Shown here in pieces: positions 1 to 6,278 of a stretch of DNA of 20,577 bases. The stretch is from contig MFGL01000034.1 in the NCBI GenBank assembly GCA_001778285.1, forward strand, positions 609 through 21,185, given 5' to 3'. The notes under the pieces were generated by a model, which was given only the letters and a program-made list of their open reading frames with translations, did no database searches and was not told the DNA's origin. The DNA comes from Candidatus Falkowbacteria bacterium RIFOXYC2_FULL_47_12. GTDB lineage: Bacteria > Patescibacteriota > Patescibacteriia > Patescibacteriales > XYC2-FULL-47-12. Within the stretch, counting starts at the first letter, position 1; every line of letters starts with the position of its first letter. A program made the position numbers and the translations under genes.

Positions 1-1
1 C

Positions 2-169
2 AAAACCTTGGTGACGGCGGGCGGGCGCGTGTTCGGCGTCACCGCTACCGGCGACAGCTTGCCGGAGGCACTGGAAAAAGCCTACGCCGCCATCAAATTA
101 ATTCACTTTGAAGGTATGCACTACCGCACTGACATCGGACAACAGTCTATAAAAACTTTGAACGTATGA
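2..169 (+). CDS. purD: Phosphoribosylamine-glycine ligase (PurD), C-terminal end, partial
   Basis: This is the last 55 codons of an ORF that enters from the left edge. The readable tail contains GGRVFGVTATGD and, near the end, FEGMHYRTDIG. These match the conserved C-terminal domain of GAR synthetase, which joins phosphoribosylamine to glycine using ATP in step 2 of purine synthesis. About nine extra residues follow the usual RxDIG end. The TGA stop overlaps the purM start as ATGA (166-169), which implies translational coupling. The rest of the gene lies outside the window, so the catalytic ATP-grasp part cannot be judged. Confidence 0.88.
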   Translation, partial: KTLVTAGGRVFGVTATGDSLPEALEKAYAAIKLIHFEGMHYRTDIGQQSIKTLNV

Positions 170-1284
170 AAAGCGCCTACGCACAATCCGGCGTTGATTA
201 CTCAATCATGGAGCCGTTCAAAATGGCCATGGTTGCAGCCGGCAAAAAAACCCTGCGTTTCCCCGAAAAACGCGATGTCCACATCAGTACCGACGCGGTT
301 CACGCCCACGGCGCGGTTTTCCAGTACCGGGGAAAGCAACCGCATATCTGGTGCAAAACCCAGGAGGATTTGGGTAATAAAAACTGGATTGCCGAGTGGA
401 TGTATCAAAATAATCCGCAAGGTAAAACCTACTACGACGCCATTGCCATTGATACCGCCCTCATCGTCGTCAACGACGTCATTGCGCAAGGCGCCCTGCC
501 AGTTGTTTTCAACGACCAGCTGGAAGCATCGCGCAGTGAATGGTACGGTGACAAAAAACGCGCGCAGGATTTAGCCGCCGGCTTTTTACAAATTTGCAAA
601 GAAGTCGGCATGGCCATGCCCGCCGGCGAATCAGCCAGCCTGCGCTATATCGTCAATCCGCAGCCGCCGGTTACAGAAATTGCCACCTTGAGCGGCTCGG
701 TAACCGGCATTATCGCGCCGGCCGAACGCCTCATCACTGGCAAATATTTGCAGGCCGGTGATGTCATCATCGGCGTCGCCTCTTCCGGCCTGCACGCGAA
801 CGGAATTTCGCTCGTGATTAAAAAGGCAATGGAACTGCCGGAAAAATTTTTAACCAAACTGCCCAACGGCAATACTTTGGGCGAAGAAGCACTACTCCCT
901 ACCCGCTCCTATGTTAAACTCATAGAAACGCTTTTGGATAACGAGGTTGTCATCCACGCGCTTTTGCCCGGCACCGGCGACGGCGTGGGCAAAATCGCCT
1001 TTGACAAGCGCGCGTTCACCTACCGCATCCACTCTTGGCTTGCTGTTCCGCCCCTGATGCGCTATTTTAGAGAGGTAGTGGGTGTGCCCTTGCTTGACTG
1101 TCTCAAGACCTTTAACTGGGGCGTGGGCTACTATATTTTTGTGCCGAAAAACCAAGTAGAAAAAATAATTGCTTTAGGGAAAAAGGCTGGCTACGAACTG
1201 GCTGAAATCGGCATCGTGGAAGCGGGCAAGCGCCAGACAATTTTTGAACCAGAGAAAATTACCTTGGCCCCGCCGGGAGAATAA
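166..1284 (+). CDS. purM: Phosphoribosylformylglycinamidine cyclo-ligase (AIR synthase), divergent
   Basis: A 372-aa protein that resembles AIR synthase along its whole length. AIR synthase closes FGAM to aminoimidazole ribotide using ATP, step 5 of purine synthesis. Recognisable landmarks are SGVDYSI near residue 8, a VNDVIAQGALP segment (102-112, like the family VNDLVVQGAEP), SSGLHANG (206-213), LLPTRSYVK (243-251) and TFNWGVGY (315-322). It is longer than the roughly 345-aa E. coli enzyme. The glycine-rich motif usually written GTDGVGTK reads KTQEDLGNKN here (64-73), and GGETAEMPG is reduced to AGESASLR (153-160). It is therefore a divergent PurM, and altered catalysis or substrate cannot be excluded. 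The start overlaps the purD stop by four bases and has no Shine-Dalgarno sequence. Position between purD and purC supports the assignment. Confidence 0.85.
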   Translation: MKSAYAQSGVDYSIMEPFKMAMVAAGKKTLRFPEKRDVHISTDAVHAHGAVFQYRGKQPHIWCKTQEDLGNKNWIAEWMYQNNPQGKTYYDAIAIDTALIVVNDVIAQGALPVVFNDQLEASRSEWYGDKKRAQDLAAGFLQICKEVGMAMPAGESASLRYIVNPQPPVTEIATLSGSVTGIIAPAERLITGKYLQAGDVIIGVASSGLHANGISLVIKKAMELPEKFLTKLPNGNTLGEEALLPTRSYVKLIETLLDNEVVIHALLPGTGDGVGKIAFDKRAFTYRIHSWLAVPPLMRYFREVVGVPLLDCLKTFNWGVGYYIFVPKNQVEKIIALGKKAGYELAEIGIVEAGKRQTIFEPEKITLAPPGE

Positions 1285-1323
1285 ACCGTAAATCTAAAAT
1301 TTTTTATCTTTAACCTAAAATGT

Positions 1324-2289
1324 ATGGACAAAACTACTATCACCCAAAACCTCAACCGCGTGCTGGAAAAAACCGATTTTAAAAATTTGGGCCAGCGCCG
1401 CCAGGGCAAGGTGCGCGATATTTACACTCAGGCTGATAGAATAATTTTAGTTTCCACCGACCGTCACTCATCCTTTGACCGCATCATCGCTCACATTCCC
1501 TTCAAAGGCCAGGTGCTGACCCAAATCAGCCGCTGGTGGTTTGAACAAACCAAAGACATTGTCCCTAACCACATCATAGCCATGCCTGACCCCAACGTCG
1601 TGGTGGTAAAAAAATGCAAAGTCATGCCTATAGAATTTGTCCTGCGGGCATACATTACCGGCGTTACCGGAACCTCGCTGTGGACCAACTACCAAAAAGG
1701 CCAGCGTGATTTCGGCGACTTCCAGCTCCCCGACGGCATGAAAAAAAACCAAAAATTAGAAAAGCTGGTGCTCACCCCCACCACTAAATCCGACGAGCAC
1801 GACCGCCCCGTCTCCGGCAAAGAAATCGTCGCGGAAGGTATGCTGGACCAGGCGACATGGGATAGCGTCAGCGGCATTGCCCTCAAACTTTTTCAGAGAG
1901 GCCAGGAAATCGCCAACGGCAAAGGACTTATTTTAGTTGATACCAAATACGAGTTCGGCCAAGACGAGAACGGCAATGTTGTTTTAATTGACGAAATTCA
2001 CACACCTGATTCTTCGCGCTACTGGAAACTGGACACCTACCAGGAGCGATTTGACGCCGGACAGGAACCGGAATATTTTGACAAGGAATTTCTGCGCCTG
2101 TGGTTTCGCGAGCACTGCGACCCCTACAACGACCCGCAATTGCCCGCGGCGCCGGCGGACATGGTGGCCGAACTTGCCAGCCGCTACATTCAAATTTACG
2201 AACAAATCACCGGAGCAAAATTTGCAACCGATTTGGATACGCCGCTCGTGGAGCGGATTGAAAAAAATTTACAGCAATTCGTCCTGTAG
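1324..2289 (+). CDS. purC: Phosphoribosylaminoimidazole-succinocarboxamide synthase (SAICAR synthetase)
   Basis: A 321-aa SAICAR synthetase, which couples aspartate to CAIR with ATP in purine biosynthesis. Visible family motifs are GKVRDIY (28-34), STDRHSSFD (44-52), VLRAYITGV (106-114), LVDTKYEFG (204-212) and IDEIHTPDSSRYW (222-234); the last two carry acidic nucleotide and metal-binding residues. The length is closer to the long (yeast-like, about 300 aa) form than to the roughly 240-aa E. coli form. It lies 39 bp after purM, with an A/T-rich spacer and no Shine-Dalgarno sequence. No terminator is visible after the stop; the secE promoter begins 11 bp downstream. Confidence 0.95.
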   Translation: MDKTTITQNLNRVLEKTDFKNLGQRRQGKVRDIYTQADRIILVSTDRHSSFDRIIAHIPFKGQVLTQISRWWFEQTKDIVPNHIIAMPDPNVVVVKKCKVMPIEFVLRAYITGVTGTSLWTNYQKGQRDFGDFQLPDGMKKNQKLEKLVLTPTTKSDEHDRPVSGKEIVAEGMLDQATWDSVSGIALKLFQRGQEIANGKGLILVDTKYEFGQDENGNVVLIDEIHTPDSSRYWKLDTYQERFDAGQEPEYFDKEFLRLWFREHCDPYNDPQLPAAPADMVAELASRYIQIYEQITGAKFATDLDTPLVERIEKNLQQFVL

Positions 2290-2300
2290 TTTGACCGTAT

Positions 2301-2329
2301 TTGACATATTTTTGTCTTTGCTGTACAAT
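2301..2329 (+). promoter_or_regulatory. Strong sigma70-type promoter for the secE-nusG-rplK-rplA operon
   Basis: A perfect -35 TTGACA (2301-2306) is followed by a 17-bp spacer and a -10 TACAAT (2324-2329). It lies just after the purC stop and about 65 bp before the secE start. This is the best consensus promoter in the window, which fits the high expression expected of a ribosomal protein operon. Confidence 0.85.
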
Positions 2330-2356
2330 AAAATCAATAAAAGTTCTGAACAAAAA

Positions 2357-2379
2357 CCGGCCTGCAAGGGTCTGTTTTT
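2357..2379 (+). promoter_or_regulatory. Weak hairpin plus T-run in the secE leader (possible attenuator)
   Basis: GGCCT (2359-2363) can pair with GGGTC (2368-2372) through two G-T wobbles across a GCAA loop, and TGTTTTT follows. It lies within the short leader between the promoter and secE. The stem is weak, so it may be only a partial attenuator or chance. It shares its layout (AACAA, hairpin, T-run, CTATG) with two other leaders in this window. Confidence 0.25.
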
Positions 2380-2393
2380 AAATAAAAATCTCT

Positions 2394-2582
2394 ATGTTTA
2401 CACGCATCACCACCTATGTGCAGCAAGCGTGGGCGGAAATAAAAAAAGTCAGCTGGCCGACTAAAAAAGAAACTAAGACTTACACCTACCTTGTCATCGG
2501 CATCAGCTTGGCAGTCGCGTTCTACTTAGGCGCGCTGGACTATGTATTCAACTATCTCTTAGAGTGGGTGCTTAGCAGGTAA
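2394..2582 (+). CDS. secE: Preprotein translocase subunit SecE
   Basis: A 62-aa single-span SecE, the small clamp subunit of the SecYEG channel in the cytoplasmic membrane. The N-terminal amphipathic helix carries the hallmark WAEIKKVSWPTKKET (about residues 13-27). One transmembrane helix follows, about residues 32-55. The size matches the short SecE of most bacteria rather than the three-span E. coli form. It lies directly before nusG, the standard bacterial order. There is no Shine-Dalgarno sequence; the start context is TCTATG. Confidence 0.95.
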   Translation: MFTRITTYVQQAWAEIKKVSWPTKKETKTYTYLVIGISLAVAFYLGALDYVFNYLLEWVLSR

Positions 2583-2601
2583 GCCAATATTATTTGAACA
2601 T

Positions 2602-3144
2602 ATGAAGCAGACAGCCAATATGGGAAGACGCTGGTATGCCATCCATACCTACAGCGGCTACGAAGAAAACGTCGTCCACAACCTCAAGCAGCGCATTGAG
2701 TCTATGGACATGGAAGACAAAATCTTTGACATTTTGGTTCCCAAGGAAAAAAAGATAAAGATAAAAAACGGCAAACGTTCGGTCGTGGAGGAAAAAATCT
2801 TTCCCGGCTACGTTTTAGTCAGTATGATTGTCACTGATGATTCCTGGTACGTCGTGCGCAACACGCCCAATGTTACCGGTTTCATCGGCACCGGCACGGT
2901 CCCGACCCCGATTTCGGAAAAAGAAATTCAATCCTTGCAGAAGCGTATGGGCGTGGAAGAGCCGAAATTCAAAATTGACGTTACCAAGGGTACGCCGGTG
3001 CGCATCACCGACGGGCCGTTCAAAAACATGGAAGGCAAAGTCATTGACGTTGACGCTGAAAAGGGCAAGGTCAAGGTACAGGTATCCATGTTCGGCCGCG
3101 AAACGCCGGTTAATTTGGACTTTTTGCAAATTAAAAAAATATAA
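2602..3144 (+). CDS. nusG: Transcription termination/antitermination factor NusG
   Basis: A 180-aa NusG, which binds RNA polymerase, modifies pausing, and links transcription to Rho or to the ribosome. The NGN domain starts at RRWYAIHTYSGYEENV (about 9-24) and includes KIFPGYVLV and the VRNTPNVTGFIG segment. The C-terminal KOW domain is the stretch beginning near VTKGTPVRITDGPF, with the signature glycine in FKNMEGKV. It starts 19 bp after secE. An alternative in-frame start exists at 2620 (MGRRW); the upstream one is kept because both have T at -1 and nothing in the sequence separates them. It ends 4 bp before rplK. Confidence 0.96.
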   Translation: MKQTANMGRRWYAIHTYSGYEENVVHNLKQRIESMDMEDKIFDILVPKEKKIKIKNGKRSVVEEKIFPGYVLVSMIVTDDSWYVVRNTPNVTGFIGTGTVPTPISEKEIQSLQKRMGVEEPKFKIDVTKGTPVRITDGPFKNMEGKVIDVDAEKGKVKVQVSMFGRETPVNLDFLQIKKI

Positions 3145-3148
3145 ATTT

Positions 3149-3571
3149 ATGGCTAAAGAAATTCTCACAAAAATAAAACTGCAAGTCAAAGGCGGCCAGG
3201 CCAACCCGGCGCCGCCCGTCGGTCCGGCGCTCGGCCAGGCCGGTTTGAATATCCAGGAATTCTGCACCCGCTTCAACGCAGCCAGCAAAGACAAAATGGG
3301 ACAAGTCGTGCCGGTTGAAATCACGGTCTACAAAGACCGCAGCTACACCTTTGTCATGAAAGAGCCGCCGGCGTCCGAACTGCTCAAGCAGGTCGCAGGC
3401 ATTCAGAAGGGTTCGGGAAAGGCGCTGACGGAAAAAATCGGCTCCATCACCCGCGCGCAGCTGCGCGAAGCCGCCCAGAAAAAACTGCCGGATTTGAATA
3501 CCAAAAATATTGAAGCCGCAATGAAAATCCTTGAAGGCACTGCGCGGCAGATGGGATTGGAAATTAAATAA
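3149..3571 (+). CDS. rplK: 50S ribosomal protein L11
   Basis: A 140-aa L11, the protein of the GTPase-associated centre that binds 23S rRNA and interacts with L10 and elongation factors. The N-terminal domain shows GGQANPAPPVGPALGQ and GLNIQEFC, the classic L11 signature. The C-terminal rRNA-binding domain contains KGSGKALTEKIGSITRAQ. The start is the ATG at 3149, 4 bp after the nusG stop; the frame is open further upstream, but that part overlaps nusG and does not resemble L11. There is no Shine-Dalgarno sequence; the spacer is AATTT. Confidence 0.97.
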   Translation: MAKEILTKIKLQVKGGQANPAPPVGPALGQAGLNIQEFCTRFNAASKDKMGQVVPVEITVYKDRSYTFVMKEPPASELLKQVAGIQKGSGKALTEKIGSITRAQLREAAQKKLPDLNTKNIEAAMKILEGTARQMGLEIK

Positions 3572-3577
3572 AAATCT

Positions 3578-4252
3578 ATGTCTAAACGAATGAAAGAGCT
3601 CGCAAAGCTCGTTGACCCGAAAAAAACCTACCCGATTGCCGAGGCAATTCAGCTAGCAAAAAAAACATCCAAAACAAAGTTTGATGCAAATATTGAGTTG
3701 CACGCACGTCTGGGCATTGACATTAAAAAAGGCGATCAGCAGGTGCGCGCCTCCCTCACCTATCCCAAAAGCATCGGCAAAAAGCGCGTCATTGCGGCCT
3801 TTGTGCCGGCGGCTTTGGAAAAAGAGGCGAAAGCGGCCGGCGCCGACATTGCCGGCGGCGAAGAACTGATAAAACAAATTATCCAGAGCAAAAAAACCGA
3901 CTTTGACACCGCGGTCGCCACGCCGGACATGATGAAGCTCCTTGCTCCTGCGGCGCGCATCCTGGGTCCGCGAGGCTTGATGCCTTCCCCAAAAAATAAC
4001 ACTGTTACGCCCAACATCAAGCAGGCCATTGAGGAATTTAAAAAAGGCAAAATTGACTTCAAAAACGACGGCGGCGGCAACGTCCATCTCATTGTGGGCA
4101 AAGCCTCGTTTAGCGACAGCGACTTAGCCGAAAATTTCTCGGCCGCTCTGGAAGCAATCAAAAAAGCCAAACCATCCAGCTCCAAAGGCACTTACCTCAA
4201 AAATGTTTCTATTTCTTCCGGCATGGGACCGGGAATAAAAGTGGAGGTGTAA
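3578..4252 (+). CDS. rplA: 50S ribosomal protein L1
   Basis: A 224-aa L1, the stalk protein that moves deacylated tRNA out of the E site. The conserved segment ATPDMMKLLAPAARILG, continuing PRGLMPSPKNNTVT (about residues 108-138), is diagnostic, as is the later GGGNVHLIVGKASF. Length is close to the E. coli 234 aa. It sits 6 bp after rplK. L1 often represses its own operon by binding leader RNA that mimics 23S; I could not identify such a site here. The usual next genes, rplJ and rplL, are absent. Confidence 0.97.
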   Translation: MSKRMKELAKLVDPKKTYPIAEAIQLAKKTSKTKFDANIELHARLGIDIKKGDQQVRASLTYPKSIGKKRVIAAFVPAALEKEAKAAGADIAGGEELIKQIIQSKKTDFDTAVATPDMMKLLAPAARILGPRGLMPSPKNNTVTPNIKQAIEEFKKGKIDFKNDGGGNVHLIVGKASFSDSDLAENFSAALEAIKKAKPSSSKGTYLKNVSISSGMGPGIKVEV

Positions 4253-4262
4253 AACTATATTC

Positions 4263-4394
4263 ATGGCTGTTGCAAAAACCAACAAAACGACGACTCTTGA
4301 CGAAATTATCAGCGAAGCGCGGCTTGATTACACGCTGGGCAAGTATCAGAGTTTTACCAACGCCGCAGATTTAATTGCCGAACTTCACTTGTAA
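4263..4394 (+). CDS. Small ORF of 43 aa, unknown, possibly antitoxin-tail-like
   Basis: A 43-codon ORF, MAVAKTNKTTTLDEIISEAR followed by LDYTLGKYQSF and DLIAELHL, starting 10 bp after rplA and ending before the terminator at 4437. The second half resembles C-terminal tails of RelB/Phd-type antitoxins (helix, G-K-x-x-x-F, then D-L-I-x-E-L). The DNA-binding N-terminal part of such antitoxins is missing and no toxin gene is adjacent. It could be a relic, a small regulator, or a lineage-specific peptide translated with L1. GGAGG at 4243-4247 is 15 nt upstream, too far for a normal ribosome binding site. Function unknown. Confidence 0.45.
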   Translation: MAVAKTNKTTTLDEIISEARLDYTLGKYQSFTNAADLIAELHL

Positions 4395-4436
4395 GAGATT
4401 GGACTGCGTAATATTTATCAACGCTTCTTGCGCTAA

Positions 4437-4467
4437 ATATGGGCTCTCTGCCCATGTTTTTTGTTTT
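4437..4467 (+). terminator. Intrinsic terminator of the secE-rplA operon
   Basis: ATGGGC (4439-4444) pairs perfectly with GCCCAT (4450-4455) around a TCTCT loop, extendable by a weak pair at 4437-4438. It is followed by GTTTTTTGTTTT (4456-4467). It closes the operon 42 bp after the small ORF. Confidence 0.85.
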
Positions 4468-4476
4468 GGCTGTAGT

Positions 4477-4506
4477 TTGCAGAATTTACGGGGTTGGGAG
4501 TATAAT
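4477..4506 (+). promoter_or_regulatory. Candidate promoter upstream of the lipoprotein gene
   Basis: A perfect TATAAT at 4501-4506 with TTGCAG (4477-4482) 18 bp upstream. The lipoprotein start is 154 bp downstream, so the leader would be long. A second, weaker candidate -10 (TATTAT, 4635-4640) lies closer to the gene. The 266-bp gap 4395-4660 otherwise holds the terminator, a direct repeat TTGTTTAACT (4517-4526 and 4623-4632) and no recognisable RNA gene. Confidence 0.5.
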
Positions 4507-4660
4507 GGGGGTGTATTTGTTTAACTTTCGGGGAAGTTTATATATCCAGTGTTAGGCGAAAAAACTAAAAATTTTCTATCTATTTTGAAAAGAATTTTTG
4601 GCAATTTCGCTGGTTGAATAACTTGTTTAACTAATATTATTAATTTTAGCAACAAACATT

Positions 4661-5332
4661 ATGAAAAAATTATTAGCAATAAGTTCAGTGTTGCTCGGGG
4701 TAGTCTTTTTAGCTGGGTGCGGGCAACAACAAACAAGCCAAATACAACCGACAACGCCAGCCCCTGTGGCACAAACGCCAGAACAACCAGTCGCAACCCA
4801 GACAGCGCCAATTGATGAAACTTCATCATGGCAAACATATTCAAGCGTGGCGCTGGGATATGAAATAAAATATCCAAAAAACTGGACGAAAATAAATACT
4901 TCAGGATGCCAAGCGGATTCAGATGGATGTTTTTTATATCTTGAGTCCAGTCCGTATAACGTCCCACCTCTCGGAGAGGGAACAATTCTCGGCGTAAACC
5001 CAAATAATAAATCGACAGGCCTGATAATATCTGTATCTTCTTTCAGTAATCCAAACAAACTTTCCATGGGCGAATTTATTACTAAAGAGTTGCGTTGGGG
5101 AAGCCAAATTAACCAATCTTCTATTTCTAAACAAATAATCGCAAAAAATGAATTTACAAAAATTCCACCAGCCGATGATCTAAATCTTCCAAGTTATTTT
5201 ATCTCTGCTGGTAGTAAAATCATTGAGATTGATGGGTATTTATTTATAGGTGATAAAATGTCGACGCAAGAAAAAATTGGGTTCGAAAAAATTTATAATC
5301 AGGTTCTTTCAACCCTCAAATTCAACAAATAA
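4661..5332 (+). CDS. Secreted lipoprotein with PsbP-like domain
   Basis: A 223-aa lipoprotein. The signal peptide MKKLLAISSVLLGVVF ends in the lipobox LAGC with the lipidated cysteine at residue 20. A Gln/Thr/Pro-rich linker follows to about residue 55. The globular part opens with YSSVALGYEIKYPKNW, the typical beginning of a PsbP/Mog1-like fold, and ends with a helix around EKIGFEKIYNQVLSTLKF. Such proteins are anchored outside the cytoplasmic membrane; their role in non-photosynthetic bacteria is largely unknown. It stands alone between two operons. Its DNA is clearly more AT-rich than its neighbours, which suggests a separate origin or relaxed codon choice. The lipoprotein assignment is firm; the PsbP-like assignment is fairly likely. 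Confidence 0.85.
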   Translation: MKKLLAISSVLLGVVFLAGCGQQQTSQIQPTTPAPVAQTPEQPVATQTAPIDETSSWQTYSSVALGYEIKYPKNWTKINTSGCQADSDGCFLYLESSPYNVPPLGEGTILGVNPNNKSTGLIISVSSFSNPNKLSMGEFITKELRWGSQINQSSISKQIIAKNEFTKIPPADDLNLPSYFISAGSKIIEIDGYLFIGDKMSTQEKIGFEKIYNQVLSTLKFNK

Positions 5333-5445
5333 AATTGCCAAAAATACTTTATTATTAGGAATGGAAATTTTTAGTTTCATCGCTTAACAACGCATATCTA
5401 GTTCAGTCCCGCTTTCCATTTATATTTTTACCAAGGAATAGCAGG

Positions 5446-5495
5446 ACTTCACCCAAATTTTCATCCCTTAGTTTAGATGAGAGTTTGGGTGAAGT
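5446..5495. repeat. Long inverted repeat, 20-bp stem, 10-nt loop
   Basis: 5446-5465 pairs with 5476-5495. The outer 12 bp (ACTTCACCCAAA with TTTGGGTGAAGT) are perfect, and the inner 8 bp contain two G-T wobbles in RNA. The loop is CCTTAGTTTA. It is not followed by a clear T-run, so it is not a typical terminator. It might be an mRNA 3' end, a small structured RNA, or a remnant of a mobile-element end. Confidence 0.8.
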
Positions 5496-5608
5496 TTAAT
5501 AAACCAAGCATTATCTGAAAATAAAATTTTTCCTGCTAAGTCGGGATGAAAACTTCAGATGATGCGTAAACGTTACGGGAATTGAAATGTTTCCTGCACC
5601 CGTATTCT

Positions 5609-5637
5609 TTGCCTTCCCAGGCTAAATTTGCTACAAT
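5609..5637 (+). promoter_or_regulatory. Candidate promoter for the thymidylate module
   Basis: TTGCCT (5609-5614), a 17-bp spacer and TACAAT (5632-5637), about 70 bp before the dCMP deaminase start. Spacing is ideal and both boxes match consensus in four or more positions. It is the only good candidate before this operon. Confidence 0.55.
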
Positions 5638-5670
5638 AACACTACTCACATTTTTCCACAACGCGCAACA

Positions 5671-5699
5671 AGGAGGGTTTTATTAACCCCTATTTTTGT
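5671..5699 (+). promoter_or_regulatory. Leader element: GGAGG, small hairpin, T-run
   Basis: AGGAGGG (5671-5677), then GGGTT (5675-5679) pairing with AACCC (5685-5689) around TTATT, then CTATTTTTG. GGAGG ends 32 nt before the ATG, too far to serve as a normal ribosome binding site for it. It could be a weak attenuator. The same layout recurs before the tmk-dut gene. Confidence 0.4.
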
Positions 5700-5708
5700 A
5701 CCTAAACT

Positions 5709-6278
5709 ATGGAAAAGCAACATAATGACTCCGAAAAAAAACGGGAAAATTGCTTAAGCTGGGATGAAACCTTTATGCTGGTCGCGGCGGTAATCGGCCA
5801 GCGCTCCAAGGACCCGAACACGCAGCTCGGCGCCTGCGTGGTTGATGAAAATAACGTGATTGTGGGGTTGGGCTATAACGGCTTTCCTCGCGGCTGTTCT
5901 GATGACTCCCTGCCTTGGCGGCGCGGGCGGGAATTAAAACTTTCGGAAACAAAATACGCTTATGTTGTGCATGCGGAAAGAAACGCGATTTATAATGCCA
6001 ACAAATCGGTTAGGGGCTGCAAGATTTATTGCGTTTTATTCCCCTGCAACGAATGCGCCAAAACCATCATTCAAACCGGCATTAAAGAAATTGTTTACCA
6101 GGAAGACTGGTACCATGATGACGAACAGTGGATTGCTTCGCGCAAAATGCTGGATTTGGCCGGCATTTCCTACCGCCACTATAGTCCGAGCTACAACCTG
6201 CGCTTAGATCCGGTACCTCCTCTGCTCCGGAAATCAGATGCTGAAGAAGAAATGCTTTTTGAAGAAATAAATCTATGA
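5709..6278 (+). CDS. dCMP deaminase (zinc-dependent, ComEB type)
   Basis: A 189-aa cytidine/deoxycytidylate deaminase. The zinc site is complete: HAE (88-90, with E90 the proton shuttle) and PCNEC (112-116, C113 and C116). The segment KDPNTQLGACVVDENNVIVG (34-53) and GYNGFPRGCSDD (55-66) are typical of dCMP deaminases that turn dCMP into dUMP. The C-terminal tail after about residue 165 is acidic and of unknown role. It starts the thymidylate module and its stop overlaps the ThyX start as ATGA (6275-6278), so the product dUMP is made next to the enzyme that uses it. The start is CTATGG, with no close Shine-Dalgarno sequence. Confidence 0.93.
   Translation: MEKQHNDSEKKRENCLSWDETFMLVAAVIGQRSKDPNTQLGACVVDENNVIVGLGYNGFPRGCSDDSLPWRRGRELKLSETKYAYVVHAERNAIYNANKSVRGCKIYCVLFPCNECAKTIIQTGIKEIVYQEDWYHDDEQWIASRKMLDLAGISYRHYSPSYNLRLDPVPPLLRKSDAEEEMLFEEINL

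Larger units (their letters stand above)
5333..5708 (+). other. 376-bp AT-rich gene-free region with inverted repeats
   Basis: No convincing ORF or RNA gene is seen. It contains a long hairpin (5446-5495), an 8-bp inverted pair TAGCAGGA (5439-5446) and TCCTGCTA (5531-5538), and a 10-bp inverted pair TTTTCATCCC (5458-5467) and GGGATGAAAA (5543-5552). A promoter and a short leader hairpin for the downstream dCMP deaminase gene occupy 5609-5699. The lipoprotein gene has no obvious T-run terminator. Confidence 0.7.

Noticed and set aside
2828..3148. Open frame running upstream of rplK within nusG.
   Set aside because: The sequence before 3149 is a different frame of nusG. L11 begins at MAKEILTKIKLQVKGG.
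3653..4191. Long open frames on the opposite strand of rplA, and similar antisense frames under purC, gatB, thrS and dnaE.
   Set aside because: They are shadows of strongly conserved genes and show no recognisable protein features.
4243..4247. GGAGG upstream of the 43-aa ORF as a ribosome binding site.
   Set aside because: It is 15 nt from the ATG and lies inside the end of rplA, where it encodes part of VEV; the spacing is too long.
4519..5388. Integron attC-like core sites: GTTTAAC (4519-4525), GTTAGGC (4551-4557) and GCTTAAC (5382-5388) around the lipoprotein gene.
   Set aside because: The first pair encloses only 39 bp, shorter than known attC sites. No matching GTTRRRY follows 5388 at the right distance, and no integrase gene is present. 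The 7-mers are degenerate and likely chance.
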